Part shown: piece by piece, positions 24,930 to 34,054 of the stretch
How positions within the stretch are numbered: the stretch's first letter is position 1
How the letters are laid out: every line of letters begins with the position of its first letter
DNA from: Bradyrhizobiaceae bacterium
GTDB lineage: Bacteria; Pseudomonadota; Alphaproteobacteria; Rhizobiales; Xanthobacteraceae
Reading direction: 5' to 3'
NCBI GenBank assembly: GCA_003963145.1
Contig: RXJJ01000002.1
Coordinates: 186,001 to 250,000 of the forward strand
Length of the DNA: 64,000 nt
Position numbers and translations under genes: made by a program
The notes under the pieces: model-generated
The model's database searches: none
The model's input: the letters and a program-made list of their open reading frames with translations, nothing else
What the model was told of the DNA's origin: nothing

Positions 24930-25726
24930 GCGTCACGCTGACGATCCTCGGCTGCGGTTCGTCGGCCGGCGTTCCACGGCCCGCCTTGGGGTGGGGCGCA
25001 TGCGATCCCAACAATCCGAAGAACCGCCGCCTGCGCTGCTCGCTGATGGTCGAAAAGACATCGGATCAAGGGACCACGCGGGTTATCGTCGATACCTCGC
25101 CGGATCTGCGCGAGCAGTTGATCGGTGCAAATGTCGAACATATCGACGCCGTGTTCCTCACTCACGAACACGCGGACCAGACCCATGGAATCGACGACCT
25201 GCGCTCCGTCGTCATGCATCAGCGCCGGCGCATTCCGACCTATTTCAATGAATCGACGGCAAGGGATATCGCGCAGCGGTTTTCCTATTGCTTCGTGTCA
25301 CCGCCGGGCAGCGATTATCCGCCGATCCTCGATCGCCGGTCGATCGAGGCGGGCGAAAGCAGAACGATCGAAGGAAAGGGCGGCCCGCTAGCCCTCACCG
25401 CATTCCTGCTCCAGCACGGCAATATTCCCGCGCTTGGCTACCGCATCGGCAACGCGGCCTATACGCCCGATCTGAATGACATTCCCCGGGAAAGTTTTGA
25501 CTCGCTGGAGAATCTCGATCTGTGGATCATCGACGGCCTGCGCTATGCGCAGCATGCCAGCCATTTCAGTGTCAGCGACGCGCTGTCATGGATCGGCCGG
25601 TTCAAGCCGAAGCGGGCGGTCATCACCAACATGCATGCGGATCTGGATTACGGCGCGCTCGCAAGGGAACTGCCGCCGGACGTCGTTCCGGCGTTTGACG
25701 GCATGCAACTGACCGTCGGTACATAA
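24926..25726 (+). CDS. MBL-fold hydrolase of the PhnP/RNase Z-like group
   Basis: The 266-residue protein starts MSVTLTILGCGSSAGVPRPA, and has the metal site LTHEHADQTHGIDDLR plus GYRIGNAAYTPDLNDIP. The arrangement matches the PhnP-like phosphodiesterases that often follow tatD in alphaproteobacteria. PhnP hydrolyses ribosyl 1,2-cyclic phosphates, but no phosphonate genes are in view, so that substrate is not supported here. The start overlaps the tatD-family stop by four bases. It converges with the acyl-CoA ligase gene with only four bases between. Confidence 0.88.
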   Translation: MSVTLTILGCGSSAGVPRPALGWGACDPNNPKNRRLRCSLMVEKTSDQGTTRVIVDTSPDLREQLIGANVEHIDAVFLTHEHADQTHGIDDLRSVVMHQRRRIPTYFNESTARDIAQRFSYCFVSPPGSDYPPILDRRSIEAGESRTIEGKGGPLALTAFLLQHGNIPALGYRIGNAAYTPDLNDIPRESFDSLENLDLWIIDGLRYAQHASHFSVSDALSWIGRFKPKRAVITNMHADLDYGALARELPPDVVPAFDGMQLTVGT

Positions 25727-25730
25727 AAGC

Positions 25731-27392
25731 CTAGGCCGAAATCGCGCTCGCTGAGTGCACCCTGTCGCGCAGGATGAATTTCTGGATCTTTCCGGTGGAC
25801 GTTTTCGGGATCGGACCGAACACCACGGCCTTCGGAGTCTTGAACCCCGGCAGCCGTTCCCGGCAATACGAGAGAATTTCCGCCTCGCTCGCCGCGGCGT
25901 TATCCTTCAGTTCGATAAAGGCGCACGGGACCTCACCCCATTTGCCGTCGGGCTTGGCAACCACGGCCGCGAACAGCACGGCGGGATGCTTGTAGAGCAC
26001 ATCCTCGACCTCGACTGATGAGATGTTCTCACCGCCCGAGATGATGATGTCCTTGGAGCGGTCCTTGATAATGACATAGCCGTCGGCATCGAGAACGCCG
26101 AGATCGCCGGTGTGAAACCAGCCACCGGCGAAGGCGGCGTTCGTCGCGCGCTCGTTCTTCAGATAGCCCTTCATCACGATATTGCCGCGAAACATCACCT
26201 CGCCGATGGTTTCGCCGTCGCGCGGCACCGGCTTCATCGTCTCGGGATCGAGCACGGTGACGGATTCCTGAAGCGGATAGGGCACGCCCTGCCGCCGCTT
26301 GAGCTGCGCGCGTTCGTCGGCCGGCAGATCGTCCCAGCCCGGCTGCTCGGCGCAGACGGAGGCGGGGCCGTAAACCTCGGTGAGACCGTAAACATGCGTC
26401 AGCTTGATGCCGATCCGTTCCGCGCCTTCCAGCACGGCCATTGGCGGCGCCGCGCCGGCGATCAGGCCGACGACATGGCCGCTGGTTCTGGCGGCCCGCG
26501 CGCCCGGCGCGTTGATGAGCGTGTTATACACGATCGGCGCGCCGCTCATGTGGGTGACGCCGTGCCGTTCGATCAGCGCGAAGATTTTCGCCGGATCGAC
26601 CTTGCGAAGACAGACGTTCATGCCAGCGGCCAAGGCAACCGTCCAGGGAAAGCACCAGCCGTTGCAATGGAACATCGGCAGCGTCCAAAGATAGGTTGGA
26701 TGCGGTCCGAGATTGGCGGCAAGGCTGTTGCTGACCCCATTGAGATATGCCCCGCGATGATGGGTCACGACGCCCTTGGGATCGCCCGTCGTGCCGGACG
26801 TATAGCTGAGCGCAATGGCGTCCCATTCATCCGGCGGCAAGGTGACGGGAAAGGCGGGGTCGCCGGCGGTCACCGCCGCCTCATATTCGATCGTGCCGAT
26901 TCGGCTTCCGCCGTAGAACGCCGCGTCGTCAACGTCGACCACAAGCGGCTTGGGCGTTTTCATCAGTTTCAGCGCGTCCGCGATCACCGTGCTGAATTCG
27001 GGATCGACGAACAGAATCTTCGCGCCGCCATGCTCCAACATGAACGCGATGGTCGGCGCGTCCAGCCGGATATTCAGCGCGTTCAGAACGCCGCCGGCCA
27101 TCGGCACGGCAAAATGCAGTTCGTACATCGCCGGAATGTTCGGCAACATCGCCGCAACCGTATCGCCGCGTCCGATGCCATGACGGACCAGCCAGGACGC
27201 CACACGCCGGCAACGCTCCAACGTCTGCGCCCAGGTGAAGGCACGGTCCTCGTAAACCACGCCAACGCGGTCCGGATACACGTTCGCGCTGCGCTCGAGA
27301 AAACTCAGCGGCGAAAGTGGAACATAGTTGGCGGGATTCTTGTCCAGACCGATGCTGTATTGGCCCTGGCCATTGCTTATAGGAGTGCTCAT
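25731..27392 (-). CDS. Acyl-CoA synthetase (AMP-forming)
   Basis: The start at 27392 (MSTPISNGQGQYSIGLDKNP) gives 553 residues; the frame is open 62 codons further but without family similarity, and an AGGAG-like AGCACTCCTATAAGC region lies upstream. The adenylation motif SYTSGTTGDPKGVVTHHRG and the C-terminal catalytic STGKIQKF are present, with GWCFPW and HTGDLGVLD between. The overall pattern is that of medium- or long-chain fatty acyl-CoA ligases and of the DmdB-like 3-(methylthio)propionyl-CoA ligases; substrate is undetermined. It activates a carboxylic acid by way of an acyl-adenylate to the CoA thioester in the cytoplasm. Stand-alone gene. Confidence 0.92.
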   Translation of the reverse strand: MSTPISNGQGQYSIGLDKNPANYVPLSPLSFLERSANVYPDRVGVVYEDRAFTWAQTLERCRRVASWLVRHGIGRGDTVAAMLPNIPAMYELHFAVPMAGGVLNALNIRLDAPTIAFMLEHGGAKILFVDPEFSTVIADALKLMKTPKPLVVDVDDAAFYGGSRIGTIEYEAAVTAGDPAFPVTLPPDEWDAIALSYTSGTTGDPKGVVTHHRGAYLNGVSNSLAANLGPHPTYLWTLPMFHCNGWCFPWTVALAAGMNVCLRKVDPAKIFALIERHGVTHMSGAPIVYNTLINAPGARAARTSGHVVGLIAGAAPPMAVLEGAERIGIKLTHVYGLTEVYGPASVCAEQPGWDDLPADERAQLKRRQGVPYPLQESVTVLDPETMKPVPRDGETIGEVMFRGNIVMKGYLKNERATNAAFAGGWFHTGDLGVLDADGYVIIKDRSKDIIISGGENISSVEVEDVLYKHPAVLFAAVVAKPDGKWGEVPCAFIELKDNAAASEAEILSYCRERLPGFKTPKAVVFGPIPKTSTGKIQKFILRDRVHSASAISA

Positions 27393-27704
27393 GAGGCGAT
27401 CCTTCGGCTTCCTCTGGTTCTTCTTTGTTTGGGCAACGATAGATCGCAGCGCGCGGACAATACAGCCCGCCAAAGGGCCGAGATCCTGCGAAGGCAGCAA
27501 GGCGTCAAAACCGTCCGGACCAGCTGATTTACAGCAAATTTGAAGAAAAGACCGCCATGGCGCTGATATCGTGGACATAAATATATTCCATAATATACCT
27601 TATGCGAATTCAGGATAGTTTGCATCCTCGGTGCTGCGCCGCGCCTTGTTCGGCGCCCTTCGTTAGCTCACCATCGCGCGTCGCGGGAATCGAACGAGCA
27701 ACTA
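27393..27704. other. Divergent intergenic region
   Basis: These 312 bases separate the acyl-CoA ligase gene (minus) from the thermonuclease-like gene (plus). An AT-rich stretch (ataaatatattccataatat, 27578-27597) marks a likely promoter zone. No frame is convincing and I see no clear operator. Confidence 0.45.
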
Positions 27705-28271
27705 ATGGCATACGGACGGCGGACAGCTTTCAGACAACGCTCCGAGACCAGCCGATGGATGATCGGACTGGTGATGCTCGGCGGTTCTCTCGCCATCTAC
27801 GCCTATGAGAAAATCACACGGACGCCGGACACGCCGATCTCCGGTTCGGCCTTTGTCGCCGATGGTGACACCGTGCGGATTGAAGGAAATCGCATCCGTC
27901 TGATCGACATCGATGCGCCCGAGCTCGAGCAGACCTGTTACGATCCGAACGGCAAGGAATGGCCGTGCGGCGAGGTCGCCTCCGGCGAATTGCGCAAGGC
28001 GCTGCGCGGCAAGACACTGACCTGTCAGCCTCACGGCCTCGATCAGTATCGCCGGGTATTGGCTACCTGCTCCCTGCCCGATGGCACCGACATCAACGCA
28101 TGGATGATCCGGCAGGGTTGGGCGGTGAGTTTCGGCTACGCCCGCGTCTACGACAAGGAAGAGACGGAGGCGCGTTCGGCACGGCGCGGAATATGGCGCG
28201 GCACGTTTACCGAGCCGCACAAATGGCGCGAACAACACCCGCGCGAGGATACGGTCGAGCCGCCGCGCTAG
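27705..28271 (+). CDS. Thermonuclease (SNase-like) family protein
   Basis: The 188-residue protein has an N-terminal membrane helix (about 19-35, WMIGLVMLGGSLAIYAY), which may be a signal anchor. An SNase-fold domain follows: FVADGDTVRIEGNRIRLIDI with DAPELEQTC, then YRRVLATCSLPDG and GWAVSFGY. Residues matching the SNase catalytic set (R in IRLID, E in APELE, R in YRRVL) are present. Staphylococcal nuclease cleaves DNA and RNA with Ca2+; the role in this group of membrane-anchored homologues is not known. Three or more cysteines in the domain suggest a periplasmic location. Confidence 0.85.
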   Translation: MAYGRRTAFRQRSETSRWMIGLVMLGGSLAIYAYEKITRTPDTPISGSAFVADGDTVRIEGNRIRLIDIDAPELEQTCYDPNGKEWPCGEVASGELRKALRGKTLTCQPHGLDQYRRVLATCSLPDGTDINAWMIRQGWAVSFGYARVYDKEETEARSARRGIWRGTFTEPHKWREQHPREDTVEPPR

Positions 28272-28283
28272 GGCAAATCAAGG

Positions 28284-28997
28284 TCAGGATGCCGCATAGG
28301 CCTCCCAGCCTTTTGCGCGCAGCCGGCATGCCGGGCATTCGCCACACCCGAAACCCCACGCGTGGCGTGCGCCGCGTTCGCCGAGATAACAGGTGTGCGA
28401 CTTCTCGACGATCAGATCGACCAGCGCCCTGCCGCCGAGCTGTTCGGCCAGTTTCCATGTCTGCGCCTTGTCGAGCCACATCAGCGGCGTGTGCAGCTCG
28501 AACTTCTTGTCCATGCCGAGGTTGAGCGCCGTGTTGAGCGCCTTGATCGTGTCGTCGCGGCAATCGGGATAGCCGGAAAAATCCGTCTCGCACATGCCGC
28601 CGACGATATTGGCGATGCCGCGGCGATAGGCCAGCGCGGCGGCGAATGTCAGAAACAGCAGATTGCGTCCGGGCACGAACGTGTTGGGCAGGCCGCCCTC
28701 GCCCATCTCGATGGCTACTTCCCGCGTCAGCGCGGTGTCCGAAATCTCCGCGAGGGTGGGAATATCGAGCGTATGCTGTTCACCCAGACGCCTTGCCCAT
28801 TCAGGACGGATTTTCTTCAGGCCGTCGATAATGTCCGCGCGGCATTCGAGCTCGATGCCGTGACGCTGGCCGTAGTCGAAACCGATGGTTTCCACACGGG
28901 CAAACCGTTCCAGCGCCCAAGCAAGGCAAGTCGCCGAATCCTGCCCGCCGGAAAACAGCACCAGCGCCGATTCATTTTCTGTGGATTTGTCGTTCAT
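28284..28997 (-). CDS. queC: 7-cyano-7-deazaguanine synthase
   Basis: The 237-residue enzyme has the PP-loop [18 protein letters not shown] near the N terminus, and the zinc-binding cysteines C-x8-CGECPAC near the C terminus ([22 protein letters not shown]). QueC converts 7-carboxy-7-deazaguanine to preQ0 with ATP and ammonia, in the synthesis of the tRNA base queuosine. The other queuosine genes are not in this window. It converges with the thermonuclease-like gene with 12 bases between. Confidence 0.96.
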   Translation of the reverse strand: MNDKSTENESALVLFSGGQDSATCLAWALERFARVETIGFDYGQRHGIELECRADIIDGLKKIRPEWARRLGEQHTLDIPTLAEISDTALTREVAIEMGEGGLPNTFVPGRNLLFLTFAAALAYRRGIANIVGGMCETDFSGYPDCRDDTIKALNTALNLGMDKKFELHTPLMWLDKAQTWKLAEQLGGRALVDLIVEKSHTCYLGERGARHAWGFGCGECPACRLRAKGWEAYAAS

Positions 28998-29136
28998 GCC
29001 GCCGATGTATCACCCGCGCCCAGCAAGGCCAAGGTATCGGGAGCACAGGAAATGCGCTTGTCTTGCGCATAATCTGACTGTCTGTCCGCGTCTGGCTGCG
29101 GCATAGAGAGTGCAGCTTCCACCCGCAGGCATCGAC

Positions 29137-29970
29137 ATGACCTCTGATAACGATCCGGCATCGCCGCAAGACATCCGCCGCCTTCTCGGGATCATGGCGG
29201 CACTGCGGACGCCCGGAACGGGCTGTCCATGGGATCTCGAACAGAGTTTCGCGACGATCGCGCCCTACACCATCGAGGAAGCCTACGAGGTGGCCGAGGC
29301 GATTTCCCGAAATGACCTCGACGATTTGAAGGACGAGCTGGGCGATCTGCTCCTGCAGGTCGTCTTTCACGCGCGCATGGCCGAGGAACAGGGCGCCTTC
29401 GCCTTCGGTGACGTGGTCGAGGCCATCGTTACCAAGATGATCCGCCGCCATCCGCATGTCTTCGGCGACAAGGCCGGAAAGATGTCGGCCGAGGATGTCG
29501 CTGCCTCCTGGATGCGGATCAAGGCCGAGGAAAAGCTCGAGCGCGCGGCACAACGGCCGGACGCATCGCCTTCCCCTCTGCTCTCCAGCGTCAAAGCCGG
29601 GCAGCCCGCCCTCGCCCGCGCGCTGGACCTGCAGCGCAAGGCGTCGACCGTCGGGTTTGACTGGAACGACCCGCGCGCGGTGCTGAGCAAAATCCGCGAA
29701 GAAGCCGACGAGATCGAGGCCGCGCTCGACAAGGGCGAAGCTGAAGCGATTGCGGATGAAACCGGCGATTTGCTGTTCGCGGTCGTCAATCTTGCACGTC
29801 ATGCAGGCGCCGATCCTGAAATGGCGCTGCGCGCCACCAACGCGAAATTCGAGCGGCGCTTTGGCTATATCGAACGGGCGCTGGATGCGCGCGGTGTTGC
29901 GCTCGGAAACTCCACACTGGAGGAAATGGATTCGCTTTGGAACGAGGCCAAGCGCTTCGAGGTGAAATGA
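29137..29970 (+). CDS. mazG: Nucleoside triphosphate pyrophosphohydrolase
   Basis: The 277-residue protein starts at the ATG at 29137 (MTSDNDPASPQDIRRLLGIM) with CGCAGG upstream; a GTG nine codons earlier is possible. It has two tandem MazG domains. The first carries the EExxE...ExxD metal motifs (IEEAYEVAEAI, DDLKDELGDLLLQVVFH), the second EEADEIEAAL and ADETGDLLFAVVNLARH. MazG hydrolyses NTPs to NMP and pyrophosphate, clearing unwanted nucleotides, and in E. coli also lowers ppGpp. It converges with hflX: only three bases separate the two stop codons. Confidence 0.95.
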   Translation: MTSDNDPASPQDIRRLLGIMAALRTPGTGCPWDLEQSFATIAPYTIEEAYEVAEAISRNDLDDLKDELGDLLLQVVFHARMAEEQGAFAFGDVVEAIVTKMIRRHPHVFGDKAGKMSAEDVAASWMRIKAEEKLERAAQRPDASPSPLLSSVKAGQPALARALDLQRKASTVGFDWNDPRAVLSKIREEADEIEAALDKGEAEAIADETGDLLFAVVNLARHAGADPEMALRATNAKFERRFGYIERALDARGVALGNSTLEEMDSLWNEAKRFEVK

Positions 29971-29973
29971 CGT

Positions 29974-31371
29974 TCAGTGGGCGGGCGGGCGCGGCACCGC
30001 GCCAAAGCGTTCGATGGTGATATCGCGCTTGGTCTCGTCGACCCTGACAGTCATGGCGTAGTGGCCGTCTTCAAGATGCTTGTCGAGCACTTCGGAATTT
30101 CGATGCAGCCAGCTGATGCCGGAGCCATCGGAAGCATCGACGGTGAGATCAAGCGTGACGCGTGTCGCGGCTAGCCGATCCTCGATCGCCAGAAGCAGGG
30201 CCTCGACGCCCTCGCCGGTCTGAGCCGAGACAAGGAAAGCAGGATGGTCCTGGGGACGGCGTGCCGCGATACGCGCGAGGTTTTCGCGCTCCTCCACGCT
30301 GAACCGGTCGATCTTGTTCCAGACCTCGATAATGCTCCGGCCTGCGCCCGGATCGATGTTAAGTTGCCGCAAAACGTGGTCGACATCGCGCTCTTGCGCC
30401 TCGGCGTCTTCATGCGACATGTCCCGCACATGCAGGATCACGTCGGCTTCGACCACCTCCTCAAGCGTGGCGCGGAAGGCCGCGACCAGCATGGTCGGCA
30501 GATCGGAGATGAATCCCACGGTGTCCGACAGCATCGCCTTGCCGCCATGCGGCAATGTCAGCGCGCGGAGCGTCGGATCGAGAGTTGCGAACAGCATGTC
30601 GGCGGCCTGCACGTCGGCGCGGGTCAGCCTGTTGAACAGCGTCGATTTGCCCGCGTTGGTATAACCGACCAGCGCGACCACACGATACGGCACGCGCCGC
30701 CGCCCGGCCCGGTGAAGCCGCCGCGTCGCCTGCACCTTCTTCAGTTCGTTTTCGAGGCGTGTGATGCGGTCGCCGATCAAACGGCGGTCCGCCTCGATCT
30801 GGGTTTCGCCGGGCCCCCCCATGAAGCCGAAACCGCCACGCTGGCGCTCGAGATGGGTCCATGAACGCACGAGACGGCTGCGCTGGTAATTCAGATGCGC
30901 TAGCTCGACCTGGAGCGAGCCTTCCTTGGTCTTGGCGCGTCGGCCGAAAATTTCGAGAATGAGGCCGGTGCGGTCGAGCACCTTGGCGTTCCATTCCTTC
31001 TCGAGGTTGCGTTGCTGGATCGGCGACAGCGCGCAGTCCATCACCACAAGGTCCACGCCGTGCGCCTTGATGAGTCCGACAATTTCCGCGACCCTGCCCT
31101 TGCCGAGATAAGTCGCGGGACGAATGTCCGTCAAAGGCACGATCAGCGCGTCGGCGACCTCAAGATCAATCGCGCGCGCAAGACCGGCGGCTTCCTCCAG
31201 CCGCGCCTGCGGGTCGCGCACCGCGACCACGCCCGTTTGGATTTCGGAATCGCCGGCTCTTGGATGTCCACGCACACGCCGGTAGGGGCCGATGACGAGA
31301 ACACGGCCGGTTGTCCCACCTGTCTCCGATCGCGGGCGATCGGCTGCCCCATCGAAATTGCGGGGTTCCAA
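29974..31371 (-). CDS. hflX: Ribosome-associated GTPase HflX
   Basis: The 465-residue protein has the HflX N-terminal domain (TYLGKGRVAEI, VVMDCALSPIQQRNLEKEW) and a TRAFAC GTPase domain with G1 GYTNAGKSTLFN, G3 DTVGFI and G4 NKID. HflX splits stalled ribosomes, notably after heat stress. The frame has no ATG at its beginning. The only start that keeps the conserved N terminus (MEPRNFDGAADRP) is TTG at 31371, preceded in frame by a TAA nine bases upstream. It lies 12 bases after hfq on the same strand, the classical hfq-hflX pair. Confidence 0.93.
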   Translation of the reverse strand: MEPRNFDGAADRPRSETGGTTGRVLVIGPYRRVRGHPRAGDSEIQTGVVAVRDPQARLEEAAGLARAIDLEVADALIVPLTDIRPATYLGKGRVAEIVGLIKAHGVDLVVMDCALSPIQQRNLEKEWNAKVLDRTGLILEIFGRRAKTKEGSLQVELAHLNYQRSRLVRSWTHLERQRGGFGFMGGPGETQIEADRRLIGDRITRLENELKKVQATRRLHRAGRRRVPYRVVALVGYTNAGKSTLFNRLTRADVQAADMLFATLDPTLRALTLPHGGKAMLSDTVGFISDLPTMLVAAFRATLEEVVEADVILHVRDMSHEDAEAQERDVDHVLRQLNIDPGAGRSIIEVWNKIDRFSVEERENLARIAARRPQDHPAFLVSAQTGEGVEALLLAIEDRLAATRVTLDLTVDASDGSGISWLHRNSEVLDKHLEDGHYAMTVRVDETKRDITIERFGAVPRPPAH

Positions 31372-31383
31372 CTTAGCTTATTC

Positions 31384-31632
31384 TCAAGCTGGCGCGTCCT
31401 CGCCGCCTTCGAACATCTGGATGGGAGCGCCGGGCATGATTGTGGAGATCGCATGCTTGTAAACAAGCTGCGAATGACCGTCGCGCCGCAGCAGCAGACA
31501 GAAATTGTCGAACCAGGTGACAATACCCTGCAGCTTCACCCCATTGACCAGAAAGATCGTCAGTGGCGTCTTGGCTTTGCGAACGTGATTAAGGAAGGTG
31601 TCCTGTAAATTTTGAGCGCGGTCTGCCGCCAT
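31384..31632 (-). CDS. hfq: RNA chaperone Hfq
   Basis: The 82-residue protein has the Sm1 motif ([30 protein letters not shown]) and the Sm2 motif ending YKHAIST. The start at 31632 ([14 protein letters not shown]) is the only one that fits; the open frame upstream adds 38 unrelated codons. Hfq hexamers bring small RNAs to their mRNA targets. In rhizobia and relatives Hfq also affects nitrogen control, notable since the ntr genes lie immediately upstream. The 181 bases between dat and hfq leave room for an own hfq promoter. Confidence 0.97.
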   Translation of the reverse strand: MAADRAQNLQDTFLNHVRKAKTPLTIFLVNGVKLQGIVTWFDNFCLLLRRDGHSQLVYKHAISTIMPGAPIQMFEGGEDAPA

Positions 31633-31813
31633 TATTGTTATCCCGCAGTTTTGATTGCTTTTCTTATTTGGGCCGGGCGGGCCATCTGCGCGGCTCGTTC
31701 CGGCTGCCGGCCACCCCGAGATCCCCCTCTGGGCGCTGCAGCGCAATTAAACGGCAGGCTTATGAGATAGGCAAGACCGCTTCTGGCCGGGACAGCCAAA
31801 AACACCTGAAAAA

Positions 31814-32671
31814 TCAGGAAAATGCCGAAAATTGGTGAAAATGCTCGCGTAATTTCGCCGCCAACGGCCCCGGTATACCGCCCCCGATCGGCTTCCCGTC
31901 AATGGATACAACCGGCATGACGATCTGGGTCGAGGCCGTGACAAAGGCTTCCGCCGCCCCATAAGCCTCCTCGGGCGTGAATGGCCGCTCTTCCAGCCTG
32001 ATCTGGAGCGCGGCTAGAACATCCAACAAAACCGCCCGTGTGATGCCGGCGAGAATGCCGCTGTCGGCCGAGCGTGTAACCACCCTGCCGTCGCTGGTGA
32101 CGATCCACGCATTGCTGCTGGAGCCTTCGGTCACGTAGCCCTCGCGATCGACGAACCACGCTTCGTAGGCGCCCTGCTCCTTCGCCAGCTGCTTGGCCAA
32201 TACGTTGGGCAACAGCGATACGGATTTGATATCGACACGCGGCCAGCGATTTTCCGGCACGGTGATGACGCCGATGCCGTGCGCGGCCGCGTTCTGGTTC
32301 TTGGCGAAGTTCAGGCTCTTGGCCGTGACGACAAGCGCTGGCTTGACCGAGCCCGGGGGAAAGGCATGGTCCCGGTGCGCGACGCCGCGCGTGATCTGAA
32401 GATAGATCAGGCCGTAACTCACCCGATTGCGCCGCACGACTTCGTGCATCACGACCGCGAGCGAAGCGAACGGCATCGGCATAGCGATCCGCAGTTCGCT
32501 CAGGGAGCGTTCGAGACGAGCCAAGTGACGCGGCAAATCCACGAGCTTGCCGCCGCGAACTTCACACACCTCGTAGACGCCGTCAGCGAATTGATAGCCG
32601 CGGTCTTCGATGTTGACGCAGGCATCGCGCAAGGCGCGGTACTGGCCGTTGACATAGGCGATGCGGGACAT
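31814..32671 (-). CDS. dat: D-amino acid aminotransferase
   Basis: The 285-residue protein is a class IV PLP aminotransferase, beginning MSRIAYVNGQYRALRDACVN, with EDRGYQFADGVYEV, the lysine-bearing LLPNVLAKQLAKEQGAYEAW region (the Schiff-base lysine is in this stretch) and EGSSSNAWIV. This is the D-alanine transaminase rather than the branched-chain group. It interconverts D-amino acids and 2-oxoacids for peptidoglycan D-alanine/D-glutamate or catabolism. It lies 12 bases after ntrX in the same transcript, the usual place in Bradyrhizobium relatives. Confidence 0.9.
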   Translation of the reverse strand: MSRIAYVNGQYRALRDACVNIEDRGYQFADGVYEVCEVRGGKLVDLPRHLARLERSLSELRIAMPMPFASLAVVMHEVVRRNRVSYGLIYLQITRGVAHRDHAFPPGSVKPALVVTAKSLNFAKNQNAAAHGIGVITVPENRWPRVDIKSVSLLPNVLAKQLAKEQGAYEAWFVDREGYVTEGSSSNAWIVTSDGRVVTRSADSGILAGITRAVLLDVLAALQIRLEERPFTPEEAYGAAEAFVTASTQIVMPVVSIDGKPIGGGIPGPLAAKLREHFHQFSAFS

Positions 32672-32683
32672 TGCTGGCCTGAA

Positions 32684-34054
32684 CTATCCGACCCCGAGCG
32701 CCTTGAGCTTGCGATGCAGCGCCGAGCGCTCCATGCCGACGAACTCGGCGGTGCGCGAGATGTTGCCCGAGAAGCGGCTGATCTGCGCGATCAGATAATC
32801 GCGCTCGAACACCTCGCGGGCCTCGCGCAGCGGTAGGCCCATGATGTGCTCGCCGTTGACGCCGGTCGGCATCGCCGGAATCATCGAGCCAACATCCTGC
32901 GGCAGCATGTCGGCGGTGATCGTCGCCTCCGGCTCGCCCCCGGCCAGGATCATCACGCGTTCGACGTTGTTGCGAAGCTGACGGACGTTGCCCGGCCAGA
33001 CATGAGATTGCAGCACGGCCATCGCATCCTCGCCGATCCGGCGCTTCGGCAGGCCGGTGCTGTTGGAAATCTGCTCCATGAAATATTCCACGAGCTCGGG
33101 AATATCTTCCCGCCGTTCCGACAATGGCGGAATGCGGATCGGCACCACGGACAGGCGATGATAAAGATCCTCGCGGAAGCGTCCCTCGGCAATTTCACTT
33201 TCGAGATTGCGCGATGTCGATGAGATGATGCGGACATCGACGCTGACCTTGGTGGTGCCGCCGACGCGCTGGAAGGTCTGATCCACCAGAACGCGCAAGA
33301 TCCTGTTTTGCGTCTCGCGCGGCATGTCGGCGATCTCGTCGATGAACAGCGTGCCGCCATGCGCCTCTTCGAGAGCGCCGGCCTTGCGCTGATTCTCGCC
33401 ATCCGTCAGCTCGACGCCGAACAGCTCGATTTCCATGCGTTCGGGCGTGATCGCGGCTGCGTTGATGACAACGAAGGGGCCCGATGCCCTGCCCGACATG
33501 TTGTGCAGCATACGCGCGGCCAATTCCTTGCCGCCGCCGGAGGGGCCGACGATCATGATGCGGCTGTTCGCCTTCGCCGCGCGGTCGATGGTCTGCCGGA
33601 GCTGGTTCATGCAGGGCGACTTGCCGATCATGGCGGCCGATGTCGGCGCGAGATGCTTCAGCTCCCTCACCTCGCGCTTCAGGCGCGAATTCTCAAGGGC
33701 ACGTGTGGCGACCAGCACAAGACGATCGGCCTTGAACGGCTTTTCGATGAAATCGTAGGCGCCGCGCTTGATCGCCGCGACCGCGGTTTCGATGTTGCCG
33801 TGACCGGAGATCATGACCACGGGCACGTCTGGATGATCGCGCTTGATCACTTCGAGAAGCTGCAGGCCATCGAGCTTGCTGCCCTGCATCCAGATATCGA
33901 GGAAAATCAGATTGGGCCGCCGGGTGGCGATTTCCGCCAGCGCGGAATCGCTTTCGCGCGCGGTGCGGCTCTTGAAGCCCTCGTCATCCAGAATTCCGGC
34001 CACAAGGTCACGAATATCCGCTTCATCGTCGACGATCAGAATGTCATTCGCCAT
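32684..34054 (-). CDS. ntrX: Nitrogen assimilation response regulator NtrX
   Basis: The 456-residue protein has an N-terminal receiver domain (DDEADIRDLVAGIL, phospho-acceptor Asp in FLDIWMQG), an AAA+ domain with a modified Walker A (GPSGGGKELAAR) and FIDEIADMP, and a Fis-type DNA-binding C terminus (RTAEFVGMERSALHRKLKAL). The loop that contacts sigma-54 in most such activators, GAFTGA, is absent: the sequence there reads FGVELTDGENQRKAGALEEA. It is therefore probably not a classical sigma-54 activator, as also known for other alphaproteobacterial NtrX. It overlaps the end of ntrY by 11 bases. It is the response partner of the NtrY kinase. Confidence 0.95.
   Translation of the reverse strand: MANDILIVDDEADIRDLVAGILDDEGFKSRTARESDSALAEIATRRPNLIFLDIWMQGSKLDGLQLLEVIKRDHPDVPVVMISGHGNIETAVAAIKRGAYDFIEKPFKADRLVLVATRALENSRLKREVRELKHLAPTSAAMIGKSPCMNQLRQTIDRAAKANSRIMIVGPSGGGKELAARMLHNMSGRASGPFVVINAAAITPERMEIELFGVELTDGENQRKAGALEEAHGGTLFIDEIADMPRETQNRILRVLVDQTFQRVGGTTKVSVDVRIISSTSRNLESEIAEGRFREDLYHRLSVVPIRIPPLSERREDIPELVEYFMEQISNSTGLPKRRIGEDAMAVLQSHVWPGNVRQLRNNVERVMILAGGEPEATITADMLPQDVGSMIPAMPTGVNGEHIMGLPLREAREVFERDYLIAQISRFSGNISRTAEFVGMERSALHRKLKALGVG

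Noticed and set aside
26112..27527. A 471-codon plus-strand frame opposite the acyl-CoA ligase
   Set aside because: Antisense shadow; the ligase carries the AMP-binding signature.
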